Part shown: positions 1 through 9,814 of the stretch, in pieces | Layout: every line of letters begins with the position of its first letter | How positions within the stretch are numbered: the first letter of the stretch is position 1 | From: Jaapia argillacea MUCL 33604 | Lineage: Eukaryota; Basidiomycota; Agaricomycetes; Jaapiales; Jaapiaceae | Direction: 5' to 3' | NCBI GenBank assembly: GCA_000697665.1 | Contig: KL197767.1 | Location: 62,589 to 126,588, forward strand | DNA: 64,000 nt | The notes under the pieces: model-generated | Seen by the model: the letters and a program-made list of their open reading frames with translations, nothing else | What the model was told of the DNA's origin: nothing | Database searches by the model: none | Translations under genes and position numbers: made by a program

Positions 1-121
1 GAAGAATACTGCGGCGGGGTTTCGAGCCTCCATTCTCCAGGTTGAGGGCTTGCTCGGAGCTGGGTTATTGAGATACCACACCATTAAGGCCCAATGTCCG
101 TATACCATTACAATGTCATGA
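1..121 (+). CDS. C-terminal end of an unidentified ORF (partial)
   Basis: A reading frame open from base 2 runs into the window and stops at 119-121 after about 39 codons. The translated tail contains the stretch LLGAGLLRYHTIKAQC and matches no family I know. A canonical AATAAA sits at 183-188, about 60 bp past the stop, as expected for a 3' end on this strand. It may be the last exon of a gene to the left. A chance open frame is equally possible. Confidence 0.2.
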   Translation, partial: KNTAAGFRASILQVEGLLGAGLLRYHTIKAQCPYTITMS

Positions 122-482
122 CTGTTTCTCCATCTCTGTCCGGACCAACTCGAGATATGTATGAGCAGTGGAATGATAATTGAATAAAATACTGTATATT
201 CGTAAAGCTCTGTGTTACCACTATGTGTTGTTTCGCCAAGGTTGAATTAACTGTCTACCAGAGGTAGCAAGAAATGTCTCATTGGGGTCTGAGTGTCAAA
301 CGTCGCACGGACATTTGGGATCAGCCGATGCTCAATTGATTTGCGCTAGGGACGTCAAAACGACCTCAATCAGTGACAAGCTGACCTCGAGTGCAAGACC
401 GTTGTCGTGCCTCTGAATCGACCTCTGGAAAACATCCCCCCGGTATGGTGGTGTACGGGATCCTTCGAAAGCTCGTCTACTA

Positions 483-830
483 ATGATCCCGTCTCAAGGT
501 TGTCACATTCCCCGTGTCTCTGACAACGAACTTGTGCACCGTATTGCTGCCTCTGTTTACAACAACCTTGTTGAGGGGATGGAAAGCTGGATCTGTCGCT
601 CTTGCAAAGTTCAGCCTCACGCTGCGAGAGTAGAATGCAAGGGAAGAGCAGTTGAAGTTATTAGTTTGCTGTCAGACGAAGAAGATGACACGACCACTGC
701 AATTTCTTCACCGACTCACGCCACCACTTCCAAGGGGAGAGCGGTTGAGGTTATCAGTTTGTTGTCCGACGAAGAAGATTCCGAGACCACAATGATATCT
801 TCATCTTCCAACCCTAGTACTTCGAAGTAG
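483..830 (+). CDS. Small protein with two tandem SUMO-interacting-like motifs
   Basis: This is a 115-residue ORF whose ATG directly follows in-frame stops. The N-terminal half has a short WICRSC segment. The C-terminal half is two 31-residue repeats (93 bp each), both starting KGRAVEVISLLSDEED and then running into Ser/Thr-rich sequence. V-I-S-L-L followed by S-D-E-E-D fits a SUMO-interacting motif: a short hydrophobic core flanked by acidic and phosphorylatable residues. Over the 16-residue core the two copies (about 639-686 and 732-779) differ at six bases, all synonymous, while the tails differ in amino acids. That suggests selection on the core. An upstream exon may exist, because the frame closes just before the ATG. 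SUMO binding is inferred. A Ulp1-like gene lies 5 kb away on the other strand. Confidence 0.45.
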   Translation: MIPSQGCHIPRVSDNELVHRIAASVYNNLVEGMESWICRSCKVQPHAARVECKGRAVEVISLLSDEEDDTTTAISSPTHATTSKGRAVEVISLLSDEEDSETTMISSSSNPSTSK

Positions 831-1255
831 ATGGCATATTGGTGCCAGAAGGACCTGTCATTCATCCCATTTAGTCGAAATATCTGCGGGTTCTGGTGGT
901 TGCTCCTCCCCACAACGTCTCAAACCGTGTGACTTCACAAAGGCTATCGGATGGAGTTCACTCGTCGCTCTTGCTTCTCCTAGACTACACCGTGCAAATC
1001 GTTTTCAAGTCGGAGTGGCACCGTTATTTCCGACCTCATCGCACAATGTCTAATCATTGGATAACTTTGGGCTGCGGGCTGGATTTGGAGCGCCGAGAAA
1101 GTTTGGTTATGTGACTGTTGAGGGCACCGAGAGCGCTTTGGCGAGAAGTGAGCACATTTTCTACTTCTCTGTTCAGGATGAGATGGACTCGGGGTTACAT
1201 TTCTATTATATAGGACTCTTTTTCACCTGCTATCGATATTACAGGTATGAATGTA
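831..1255. other. Interval with no recognisable gene
   Basis: Only short overlapping open frames on both strands. None shows a family motif or a convincing splice structure. Confidence 0.4.
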
Positions 1256-1523
1256 CTAAGTGGTGCGACTTGGGAAGGTGCGAAGTTGGGGATCGGAGAG
1301 GCAAAGCGAAACTATCGAGAAAGGTTCGTCTTGCGCTATCGGGATACCTTTTTTTGTGCGAAGGAAACACTCTTCCCGTAGAACGAATCGCCTTCGCTGT
1401 CCTTTCCCCGCTACTACCTTCCAAGCCAACGACAAAGCGTCGCCTCTTCTGAGGGTCCAAGGAAAACAATGGATCTTATCACCCCAGAAACCATTCAATC
1501 GAACCAACGCACCGGCTAGAAAC

Positions 1524-2138
1524 TCACATCCAGCGGCAGGCTTTTTCGGCCAACGCGTATGCGGCCTGATCACCCTTACCACCCTTTTCGACTCGCGGTT
1601 TGTAGCGGAAGGGAAAGGATGGGTGGAAGGAGAGGGAGAGGATGGCCAAGAGGAGGGATCCGATGCTGAGGGCCAGGTACAGGACGGTCGATCCGACTAG
1701 GTGGTGTTCGGAACATCTGAAGGGTACGTTCTTGAGTACTGGTCGGCTTTCGATGGGTTGTAGTGGTATAGATTGGGGGAATGGTGTGCCGGAGGAGGGT
1801 GGGGGTGGGGGCGGTGGTAGCCAGGGCGAGAGTGGGGCCATTGAGGGTATTGACGAAGATGGTTCCGAAGACGGTCGAACTTAACTTGACTACGCTGTCG
1901 TTTCCCTTCTACATCCAACATCGCCGTCCGTTTATGCGACGACTACACCGCCTGCCGAATATCCACTGGATACAATACTTTCGCCTGACAAGAGAAATGA
2001 TACCATCTCATGAAGATTTGGTTTGTGGGAAGGAGAAGACGGGAGGCGGGGACTCACAGGCCATGGGGTTAGGTTATAAGATATGTTTGTTCCTCGAGAG
2101 GAGGAAGGTATGTCGTCCTCTTGTTCGCCACCTCTCAT
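1524..2138 (-). CDS. Possible membrane-protein exons, unidentified
   Basis: On the minus strand a 105-residue frame (1841 to 1524) contains a proline run followed by one strongly hydrophobic segment (VLYLALSIGSLLLAILSL) and then a basic stretch, as in a single-pass membrane protein. Upstream, ATGGCCT is followed by a GTGAGT-like donor near 2060 and a TTGTCAG acceptor near 1990, so a short first exon is conceivable. No complete reading frame could be assembled with confidence and no family is recognised. The overlapping plus-strand frames look like shadows of its proline and glycine codons. Confidence 0.2.
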
Positions 2139-2569
2139 ATCAAACTTCCATATTCTCGCTCTGGCTGGTCTATCAACTCACTTTATCTTCGCAGATTTCT
2201 CGCTACTCAGACAGCTCGACCTCTTTCGATTTGGAGGAATGCTTATTCGATTTCTCTCGCCAAGTTGATCATTCTGATTCCCATTGTCCGATCAACCTGG
2301 AGCCATTGTCTGCAACTCTTACACGAACGATTCCACAGACCAAGAAACCGTCCGACTCGAGCCTTCCACACTTCTTCCCACTCACTTCTCTGTCGTGCCC
2401 TCCTTCAACAAGAATCCCTCCAAATTTCTTTCGGATCACGCATCCGCGAGGGTTGCATCAGTCTTCACCGCGCTTCCCGGATTGACATAGAGGATGACGT
2501 GAGGGGGAGGTGGGAGGGGAAGCTGGAGTTGACGATGGGAGGAGAGTTGAGAGGAGGGACGGAGTGATT

Positions 2570-4005
2570 CTCGCTGGCGAATGAAAGAGATGAACAGTCT
2601 TGGTGTTTTGGGTTAGGTTCCTCGCGTCGTCAATCAAGACGTTGATGGCGTCGACGACGATATTCATACTTTGACCGTTGGCGAAACGTTCGAAAAGGGT
2701 TCGCAATTCCTTCATCGCTTGCTTGAGTGAAGGGTCGGATATGAGTTGGGCGTGGCTGCCTTGAACATGGCTGGCAACAGTCTTCGTGTGCCTCGAGTAC
2801 TCCTCGAGGTAGGAGAAGGGCCATTGGATGGACTCCTGGTAATTGTACTTCTGGGACTCGAAGATGACCTGAAGTCAAAGAAGAAGTCAGACGCCAACGA
2901 AGCTAACATAAAAGAGAATAAAATGAATGAGTCTCACCTTCTCACCGCGGTAGATGAACTGGTCGCGACGCTCGTCAGGGAAACACTCCTCAGTTCAGAA
3001 CTTGCGGCCTCGTTTGTAATGGTCATTCGCCCGATCCTTATGCTCTTGAGGTACACGGTTCAACATGTCGTCCTACACAGACGAACGTGAGACCGGTCCA
3101 AGTGGGTGCGCAACGGAAAGGCCCACCCTCGTACCCTTCATCTTACTCGTGATTCCTGACTTCTGCGCGTGGGCTTCCTCTTGGTTATCAGGGAGATTGT
3201 CCGTTCCTATCGATGGAGATTAGTAACAAGATCCAAACTAAGATGATACGGACTTACTCTTGAGCCTGGTCGATACCACGATTGAATTGATCTTGGCCCA
3301 GATCTCTGGCGGCCATGGTCCTATCCCGATCCTGAGAATATCTTAGTCACCCCTCATCTCCTGGCCGTTTGCGTTAACCCTCGTCCAGCTCTAATGGCTT
3401 CCCTCGGATGCTGCTGGACACCCCATCCCTACCAGGTCGTGGATCGGGGATGCGAGCCTTGAGGATTGGAGTCTCGTTCGCGTCAGCGACTCGTCCGCCC
3501 TCCGTAATGAATTGGTTGTCGGGTGCGGTTTAGTCGACATTGCGGAGAGCTTCTTCGTCGGGAGCAAGGGCGAGCAGATCGCGACAGATAAGGGGAAAGT
3601 CGGAGAATAGCTTACAAACCTCAGAGTTGGTGAGGATGAGAGGGGAGGGTACGGAGGTGCGTGACGGCTATTTACGCATACAGTCAATGAAACGTACGCA
3701 TAAGTAAAATCCAAGTACATACCTTCTTGCCCATCATTAGTCACCTTCTCCCTATCGACTGGTAACACCTCGCTGGGTTCCTTCTTGGCCTTCGAAGCGT
3801 CGATACGTTGTGCATGCCAGACGAAGTTCTGGAAAGGTTCGTCGGCATTCTTTCCCTTGAACATCAGACGCGCGGTTTCGATGATGTCGCGTGTATCCTG
3901 GATGAGCTTCTTGCCGTCTGGGGAGAGCTTGTCGAGGTTGACTGGCGACTTATCTTCGACGTAGCGAAGAGTACGTTCGATCTGAGCATTGTCGGGCATA
4001 CGTGA
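2570..4005 (-). pseudogene. HAM1-like fungal protein, truncated and interrupted
   Basis: The minus strand encodes long stretches of the fungal HAM1-like family (the hyphal-anastomosis/LEA-like proteins, not the ITPase also called HAM1). They run in order: RTLRYVEDKSPV and LIQDTRDIIETARLMFKG (from about 3998), LTNSEVCKLFSDFPLICRDL (3667 downward), DNQFITEGGRVADANETP, RVPQEHKDRANDHYKRGRKF, YLEEYSRH, and ELRTLFERFANGQSMNIVV ending in DAINVLIDDAR near 2620. Introns with GTATGT or GTGGGC donors and TAG or CAG acceptors separate the blocks, for example 3668-3722. Two in-frame stops interrupt conserved blocks, at about 3530-3532 and 2995-2997. The N-terminus is cut at about 4000 by transposase-like sequence, and the large C-terminal HAM1 domain is missing. 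This is a dead gene fragment. Family assignment is from memory of conserved blocks. Confidence 0.65.
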
Positions 4006-5664
4006 AATTCGGTAGTAGCATGCGTGCCAAGCCAATGAAATGTTCGATGAGTTCCGTACCAAGGAGCCAAGGGCAAAATGGTTGGTCAGGATAATATCGG
4101 GCATATGCAAAGATGAGCAAGAGCAAGCTGTCGCAGAGACGATTGAAGATATTGAAGCTTGCCGGGGAGATGAATGAGCGTGTGGTCGAATACAGGTCTG
4201 GATACACGAACGAGAGTTTCTTGATATGGGTCCACCAGATATGAAGGAAATGAAATCTAGCCATGTTTCAGATCGTTATCGTAAAGGTGCTAAAAGAGAA
4301 GCTCACCTTTGCGAGGATGGCTCTCGTCTGGGTAGCCCAAGCTTTCTTCTTCTTGACTAGGGCGATAATCTGGTCAATATCTTCAGTCTTGTCAACCTCA
4401 CAGTCTTGCAGCGACAGGATGGATCCCAGGATATGGCCACCGAAATCATTCGAGTAAGAAAGCCGTTTGCGAACCCTAGTACAGTCGCCGCCGTATGCGA
4501 TGGGTCCAGGGTAACCAAGGGAGTCAGCTAGCCGTTTCACCCGCGCCACGTTCTCGAGATCAAGAAAGGATTTTGAAGACAGTCTTCGGAATTTGCTACG
4601 AGGCGACTGAGCATGCCCAATGTTAATATCAAAGAAGTCAATAGGTTGGAAATTCATACCGTAGGTGACGAGGGGATGGACCTCCAATAGCTCCGGTGAT
4701 AATGGCATATTGTTGCGCGGAGTTTGCGCCGTACGATCGCAAGAGGGTCATAAAATTGAGATAATTGGCAGGATAGCGAATGCCGTGCTTCAGTTTCTTG
4801 TTAGAAGCCGTGCTTCGGTTAACTTGCTCTGCCAGAACTTGACAGATTTCGGTGATCGATTTACTGTCTGTGAGCTTTCCACTCTTCGCATGATGGTAAA
4901 GGTGGAGGAGACATCCGATAGAGTCATTTCGTTCCAGAGATTGAAGAACCGCAAAGAGAAGGGGATCAGCCAGTTTCGCTTGGAGAGCTCGACCCTCAAC
5001 GTCGCGGAAAGTGTGGGACGAGAACTTCTCACGTTTGACGTGAATCTATTGCTGCTTGTCTTGTGAGGGCTCCGCCTCCTTGATTTTCTACTGCATTGGA
5101 TCAGCACTATCAAAGCCCCATAATCGTTGGCAGCTTACCCTGCGAACCACGGTCTTGAATGATTCGTCATCTTTGAGCGCTTGACACTGGCAGCATACAC
5201 CTGACTTTTCGATTGTTGTCCCCTCGCACCTCGTTGATCGTACCCATCCTTCCGTTCGATTTCACCTCCCAGCGAGCCCATCCCTTCAAATTCTTGTCAA
5301 ACCTTCTCCGCTCGCCATCCGTCCATTGCGACTCGTTCACCTTCGTATTGCCATCTGTTGGAACCTCCACTTTCACGACGACGTCCATCGTTTCGTCACC
5401 CTCTATCGCATCCTCGTCGGTTTCGTTGGAGCCAACATCTCCACCCCCAGGCAGATTGGTCAGACCTTTTAGTGGTTGAAATGGTTTATACGGAAAGATT
5501 TGTCGCATAAGTCGGGCTCGGAGCGTCGGTGACACCCCTCCCAAGGTACGTGTATGAGTGCGGAGTATATACTCTGTGTACATCCGGTCAGTGAGGTGCT
5601 GACAGGCCATTCGCATCTCCACGACAGGTGGTATGATTTTGTTTGGAGTATGCAGTACATCCAC
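3995..5664 (-). pseudogene. Transposase-like body of the composite element
   Basis: Reading down the minus strand: MYTEYILRTHTRTLGGVSPT and LRARLMRQIFPYKPF (5560-5470), an acidic spacer, WTDGERRRFDKNLKGWARWE (5330-5270), then after a one-base frame change CEGTT...CCQCQALKDDESFK (5225-5150). Next come LLHLYHHAKSGKLTDSKSI and GIRYPANYLNFMTLLRSYGA (4920-4740), an intron with a GTATGA donor near 4660, VARVKRLADSLGYPGPIAYG and LSYSNDFGGHILGSIL (4550-4400). Finally WWTHIKKLSFVYPDLYST and FCPWLLGTELIEHFIGLARM (4240-4020). One in-frame stop lies near 5050, a second frame change near 4570, and a jump near 4270 shows that about 150-200 residues present in relatives are absent. Relatedness to P-element/THAP9-like enzymes is a guess from the final E-containing block. 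Confidence 0.5.
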
Positions 5665-5998
5665 GGGTTTGAATATCTGGGAAACGGACAGATTCTAGGT
5701 ATGAAATCGAGAACTTGGGTAAGTCCGGTCAGTCAGAATAATTTACAATCATTACTCACGGCTTTGACAACTTTAGTCTGGTACGTAACTCCAAGAGATG
5801 GCGGGGATGGACTTGTTGTAGCGGGACTGGTTGGAGGCTGGGACGGGCCCGGAGAATCCAACTTTTGGATAAAATAGGCTGAGATTGTTCGGTTTCCTGG
5901 TATCTGTGGCTCTGGAGTCAGGATAGGAAAACATACACGAGGTGAGACATTACTTCGGTGAATCGTTTCTCGCTTTTGACCACTATTCTCTTCCTCTC

Positions 5999-6512
5999 GA
6001 CTCAAGTGATCGGGGACACCGCTCTCGATGACGTAGCCAGTTTGTGCTATCGTATTCACGGTCCTCCCTCAAATCATACCAATCATCACACCCCTGACAT
6101 CGAATGCGTTGGGCTTCCACAGCCTTCACCCACGGATCATTCTCAAGCTCTGCCCTTCGCAGCGCAAGAGTTTTGCGTTTCTTTCGAGGGCCTGTGGCTG
6201 CCTTGGATCGCTTCAACGTAGCTGATTCATTGTCGGTGAGGTAGCCCTCCGTATCGTTGCTACCATCACGACATTTGGCGGGTTCTGGAGCAGTAGTCGT
6301 CGCAGAGTTTTCGGTGGTGCCATCCTGCAAGCTATCCGGGCTGTGTTCGCTATGAATTAGAGTGAGCCCTTGCATGTCTCAACTAACCTTCGTGTACACT
6401 CACTCAACCACTGTAGCATTGGGCGTGATGAACTCGATTTCATCTGAGTCGTCATCAAGTCCGGTGGCTTCCATATCATCGTCTGTAGGTGAACGGCCCC
6501 TCCTTATGACCC
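5999..6512 (-). pseudogene. Acidic/basic linker and Cys-His knuckle downstream of Ulp1 domain
   Basis: The exon beginning at 6512 encodes an acidic run (MEATGLDDDSDEIEFITP). Intron 6350-6403 then joins to a Ser/Thr-rich stretch, a basic GPRKKRKTLALRR segment and the knuckle WVKAVEAQRIRCQGC ... NWLRHRERC (C-x2-C-x~20-H-x3-C spacing, positions about 6090-6010). Short knuckles of this kind are common in mushroom Ulp1- and transposase-associated proteins and probably bind DNA. Splice phases match those of the protease exon upstream, so both belonged to one transcript. The following module is at 5664-5130. Confidence 0.55.
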
Positions 6513-7059
6513 TATTATTGACGTGACGGTGATGAGTATAATATCAAGTAGTTCAATACCTTCACATACGTTTCCTTCAGAAGTGCTTGCAAAGCACCTG
6601 CTCGGATATCCTCTTTAAACGCATCCTTAACATACAGGTCATGGTCGACGTTGTCGGCAAAGGCTTTGAGGGCCATTATTGTGAACAATCCATACGACCA
6701 TCCATCAAGTTGCCGATCAAGCTCGCTGGGAGAGCATACGGCGCGCTTCCAGTTTTCCGTTCCCCACTTAATTTTCGGACATTCTATAAATTCAAGGATC
6801 TTGTCAACAATCCGAAGCAGCATCTTCAATCCATTCATGTGAGTACTTTCGTCGAGTCTACCATTGTCAGTCAACTCACAGGTTCAGCCCAGTAGCTCGA
6901 TCCGAGCTCCAGTACACTATCGCAAATCCCAAGCTCTCTTGAACCGAAGTCAAGCCAGCCCAATACCCAGTGTGCTGGAGATCCCGAACACAGGGGAATT
7001 GCCCACCGAGGTCGACTTCGCGCCTCTTGCTTCCGGCAGTTTGGACACTGAGAGGTCAT
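6512..7059 (-). pseudogene. Ulp1-like (C48) SUMO-protease domain
   Basis: The block AHWVLGWLDFGSRELGICDS (about 6985-6925) fits the His-containing strand and following Asp region of Ulp1 peptidases. After an intron at 6824-6879 the frame continues MLLRIVDKILEFIECPKIKW and reaches QLDGWSYGLFTIMALKAFAD near 6700-6650. In Ulp1 proteases that last block reads Q..GWSCG, so the catalytic Cys is replaced by Tyr here. A second intron at 6513-6569 leads into an acidic linker. Ulp1 enzymes process or remove SUMO, and many mushroom mobile elements carry such domains. With the nucleophile gone and no clear N-terminal half between 7060 and 7450, the domain is probably inactive and its gene incomplete. Confidence 0.6.
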
Positions 7060-7060
7060 G

Positions 7061-7855
7061 AATTAGTACGGAGGCCCTAACCCCAGGTCTGGAAGTAAGT
7101 TCGATGGTGATTGGTTGCAACACAACACCCGAGTCGTGTAGAGCACAGGAGGGGATTCCTTACACAGGGAAAGACCCGTGAGTCGTGACGCTGGTTCTCG
7201 ACGCACCTCCTTGGGGACCTACAGATGTTCCCTCTGCCTTGTGGAGTGACAATGCGATTACTATGGCGGGATGTATATTTCATCAAAAAATAATGCATGA
7301 CTTTGCTATCAGGTTGGGGGTTTGGGCTATGACCGAACTTGAGCGTCGTGGTTGCATCGCTTCTTGAAGCAGTTCGACTATAGTTTTGTGGTTTTCGAAT
7401 TCTCAACGGTGGACAGACGTCATGATTGTACTTGCTCATGAGCAGGAGCTGGCCTCCACTTCAGAGGCTCAAGACAGGTGGAGCCAACGGACCTTAGGAC
7501 AGGATGCCGAACCCATTGGGGGGACCACCACTGCTGCGAGGCGAGAGGGGTTGCTGATCGAGCGGCGAGCCGAAAACAGGTGTCGAACGAGTACCTTGGT
7601 GGCAGCTGCCGCCACTATCTTCGCGGCGAGACGAAGTGATCATGATTGATACAACCTACAGGGTGATCCACGTTGATTTCCACGTACACAGAGTCTACTG
7701 TCCACCCCGAGTCCACCGGATATGCTGTGGCTTGTGTGGACTTGGCACAGAACTCCGACTCTCCGCTGCTTCACCCCCTTTAAAACATCGCTCACACACT
7801 CCAAAACCTTTCTCGTTCTCCACTCTGACCGCTACAAAGAAATCTGGATCAGACA
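7061..7855. other. Interval upstream of two divergent genes, no clear gene
   Basis: No convincing N-terminal Ulp1 exon is visible on the minus strand, although it would be expected here. A TTTAAA at about 7780 lies some 75 bp before the F-box-like start codon and may be a weak core promoter for that gene. Confidence 0.3.
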
Positions 7856-9814
7856 ATGATTTGCACACGAGTTCTGTCGATCCTGGAGGTGCAGCGTATC
7901 GTCCTCGCCTGGTTGCGCGACTGCTGTGATGAGTCTGATCGCCCCAAGTCCAACTTACTTTCGGCTGCCCGGTCTACCCGCCTCTTCCGCGATGCTGCAA
8001 TAGAGCTTATATGGCAGGACTTGCATTCCTTGGACCCCCTCTGGAGACTGATCCCTGAATCGGAGCAGTCTGACGATGGGATTTGGGCAAGTCTTATTCA
8101 ACTGGTTCATCTTTGCAGTGATCTGATGGAAACACATTTCACATTTCAGACGCAGGACTCGGAGGACATGAACAAGGAAGACCGTTGTTACGAACGTTTC
8201 CGCTTTTACGCCGCTCAAGTGCAAGGGATAAAGGTATTATGCAATGAAGCCGAGCTAACCCGGCTTTACAGCTGCGACAAGTTTGTGCTTCCCGGGCTTA
8301 AGTCCCTGGTTTGGAATTGGTACACAGAGGTGTGGGTTGATGAGAGTCGGTGGGCTGAGTGGATTCCCAGGGCATCTGATCGGGAACCTGTCACGGTCGC
8401 CCTATCCAGGTTTCTGTCGATGACGCTAGAGTGGCTAGAGATTAACGGGAGGGTACCGACGATACTCTACGTGGCGTTGACGGAGCTCATCGAATCTCTA
8501 CCCGCTACGTGCCCATCGCTCAAGGGTTTCCAACTCACAGGATCCGAGTTTCCCCTTTCTACAATCATGAAACCGCTTTCAAGTCTACGGGGTTTGGAGT
8601 CGATGCGGTTTTCTGATCCTCCATGCCTGGATGGGTTGGATGTGCCAGCGCAAGTTCCTTTCCGGTCGCTACAGTCACTGCGTCTGGACTCTCTCTCCTT
8701 GAACGGCGCCCCCAGGTTCCTTGACAGTCTCTCAACCAGAGGGACTTTGAGGGGTTTATCGGTTAAAATCCGTTCCAAACCTAATGGAGCCACCATCCCA
8801 ACCCAACTCGCCAGTGTGGCCAGGTTGTCCAGCCTTACGAGGCTAGTTTTATACCTTGACCTTGGCTGGGATAGTACTCTCACTGGTAGTGAGCTGTTAG
8901 CACCCCTGCTCGCTCTCAGATCTATCAAAGAGTTGAGAGTCATTGGCCGGGGTCCGAGTACTCTTCTGTCCAACGCTACGGATGTGGCCGATATGCGACG
9001 GTCTTGGCCATGGCTGAGAAGCCTAATCCTTGGCCACCCTTCACTTTCCTTCCACCTACGCGTCGTCCATGGATTTTCTTCGTTTGCAAATCTTGCCGAG
9101 CTGCGACTCAAAATGTATCATCACAACTGCGACTTCAAAGTTGATCCGGAATGGGAGTTGACTTCAGGGTTGGTGATCTTCGACTGCGACATTATAGAGT
9201 CGCCGTGGATTCTGGGCGATTACACATACCCAAAGATGGCGCGTTATCTCCACGCCATCTTCCCAAAAATGCAACCCATGGTTCACTGGCACACTCCTTC
9301 CTACGGCTGGAAACGCCATATTCCTGGTGTTCCTGGCGACGCAGAGTTGCAGTTTGCTATTTATGAGGAAATCTTCTCAAAGCCTTTTCCTCGCAAGCCG
9401 CAACACTGGTGGGGCGCAGATGACTCGGGAAGCAGGGGGAAAGACCGGGGGAAAGATGGGGGAGAAGACGGAGGGGAAGGTGGGGGAGAAGATGGAGGGG
9501 AAGGCGGGGGAGAAGACGGAGGGGAAGGCTGGGGAGAAGACAGAGGGGAAGGCTGGGGAAAACACCGAGGGGAAGGTGGGGGAGAAGACAGACGGGAAGG
9601 CGGGGGAGAAGACGGAGAAGAAGGTTGGGGGGAAGACTGGGGAGAATGTCGTGGTGTTGAAGAGGTTCCCAAATATGAGGACCCTGATCCGGAGAGCTTT
9701 AGGGAGGGCGACAATTTTCCTCGTTGGTATGTGTCCGTGTGTCCCCATTGTTGCTATTGTTGCTGACTCCCCTGTTTGTTTCTCAGTCCTTTTGATTGGT
9801 ATTTGGACTATTAG
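7856..9814 (+). CDS. F-box/LRR-like protein with an internal Gly-Glu repeat
   Basis: The N-terminus (LEVQRIVLAWLRDC ... AARSTRLFRDAAIELIWQDL, residues 10-60) has the shape of a degenerate mushroom F-box, the module that binds Skp1 in SCF ubiquitin ligases. It is followed by leucine-rich-repeat-like units (LESMRFSD, LQSLRLDSLSL, LRGLSVKIR, SLTRLVLYLDL, IKELRVIG) to about residue 450. Residues about 523-600 are a GGEDGGEG-type repeat from a minisatellite. I end the gene through a terminal intron (9727-9786, donor GTATGTG, branch-like CTGAC, acceptor CAG) giving the ending CPFDWYLDY; without splicing the frame ends in CPHCCYCC. A paralogue at 49.4-51.1 kb keeps the same intron but lacks the repeat. 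Its target is unknown. Confidence 0.7.
9425..9650 (+). repeat. GA-rich minisatellite inside the F-box-like gene
   Basis: Roughly nine tandem units of about 24 bp, of the form GGGGAAGGTGGGGGAGAAGA with variants. The unit length is a multiple of three, so the host frame (Gly/Glu/Asp-rich) stays open; a second frame (Lys/Glu/Gly-rich) is open through the array as well. Runs of G on one strand could form G-quadruplexes. The paralogue at 49.4 kb has no array, so it arose after duplication or was lost there. Confidence 0.8.

Larger units (their letters stand above)
3995..7060 (-). mobile_element. Composite Ulp1 / Cys-His knuckle / transposase-like element remnant
   Basis: All segments read on the minus strand. 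First comes a Ulp1-like cysteine-protease domain (7059 to 6512), then an acidic linker with basic NLS-like KKRK and a CxxC..HxxxxC knuckle (6349 to 5999). A conserved module follows (TRTLGGVSPTLRARL, GWARWEV; 5664 to 5130). Last is a body whose blocks YSNDFGGHILGS and FCPWLLGTELIEHFIGLAR resemble a large mushroom-specific protein family. I read that final Glu-containing block as the C-terminal catalytic part of an RNase H-like transposase; this is inference. The first half is joined by three in-phase introns of 54-57 nt. At least one in-frame stop, two frameshifts and a large central deletion show it is inactive. The right end is a sharp junction with HAM1-like sequence. No terminal inverted repeats or target-site duplications were seen. 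Confidence 0.55.

Noticed and set aside
1642-1884. Plus-strand Gly-rich frame
   Set aside because: Shadow of proline codons on the other strand; low complexity with no start context.
2570-4005. HAM1 as an inosine triphosphatase
   Set aside because: The conserved blocks belong to the unrelated HAM1-like hyphal family; no ITPase motif is present.
3995-7060. KDZ-type transposon
   Set aside because: No CxC-type N-terminal zinc cluster or KDZ catalytic blocks were seen; the body fits a different family.
9361-9748. Minus-strand Ser/Pro- and Phe-rich frames opposite the minisatellite
   Set aside because: They are complements of the 24-bp repeat and have no independent support.
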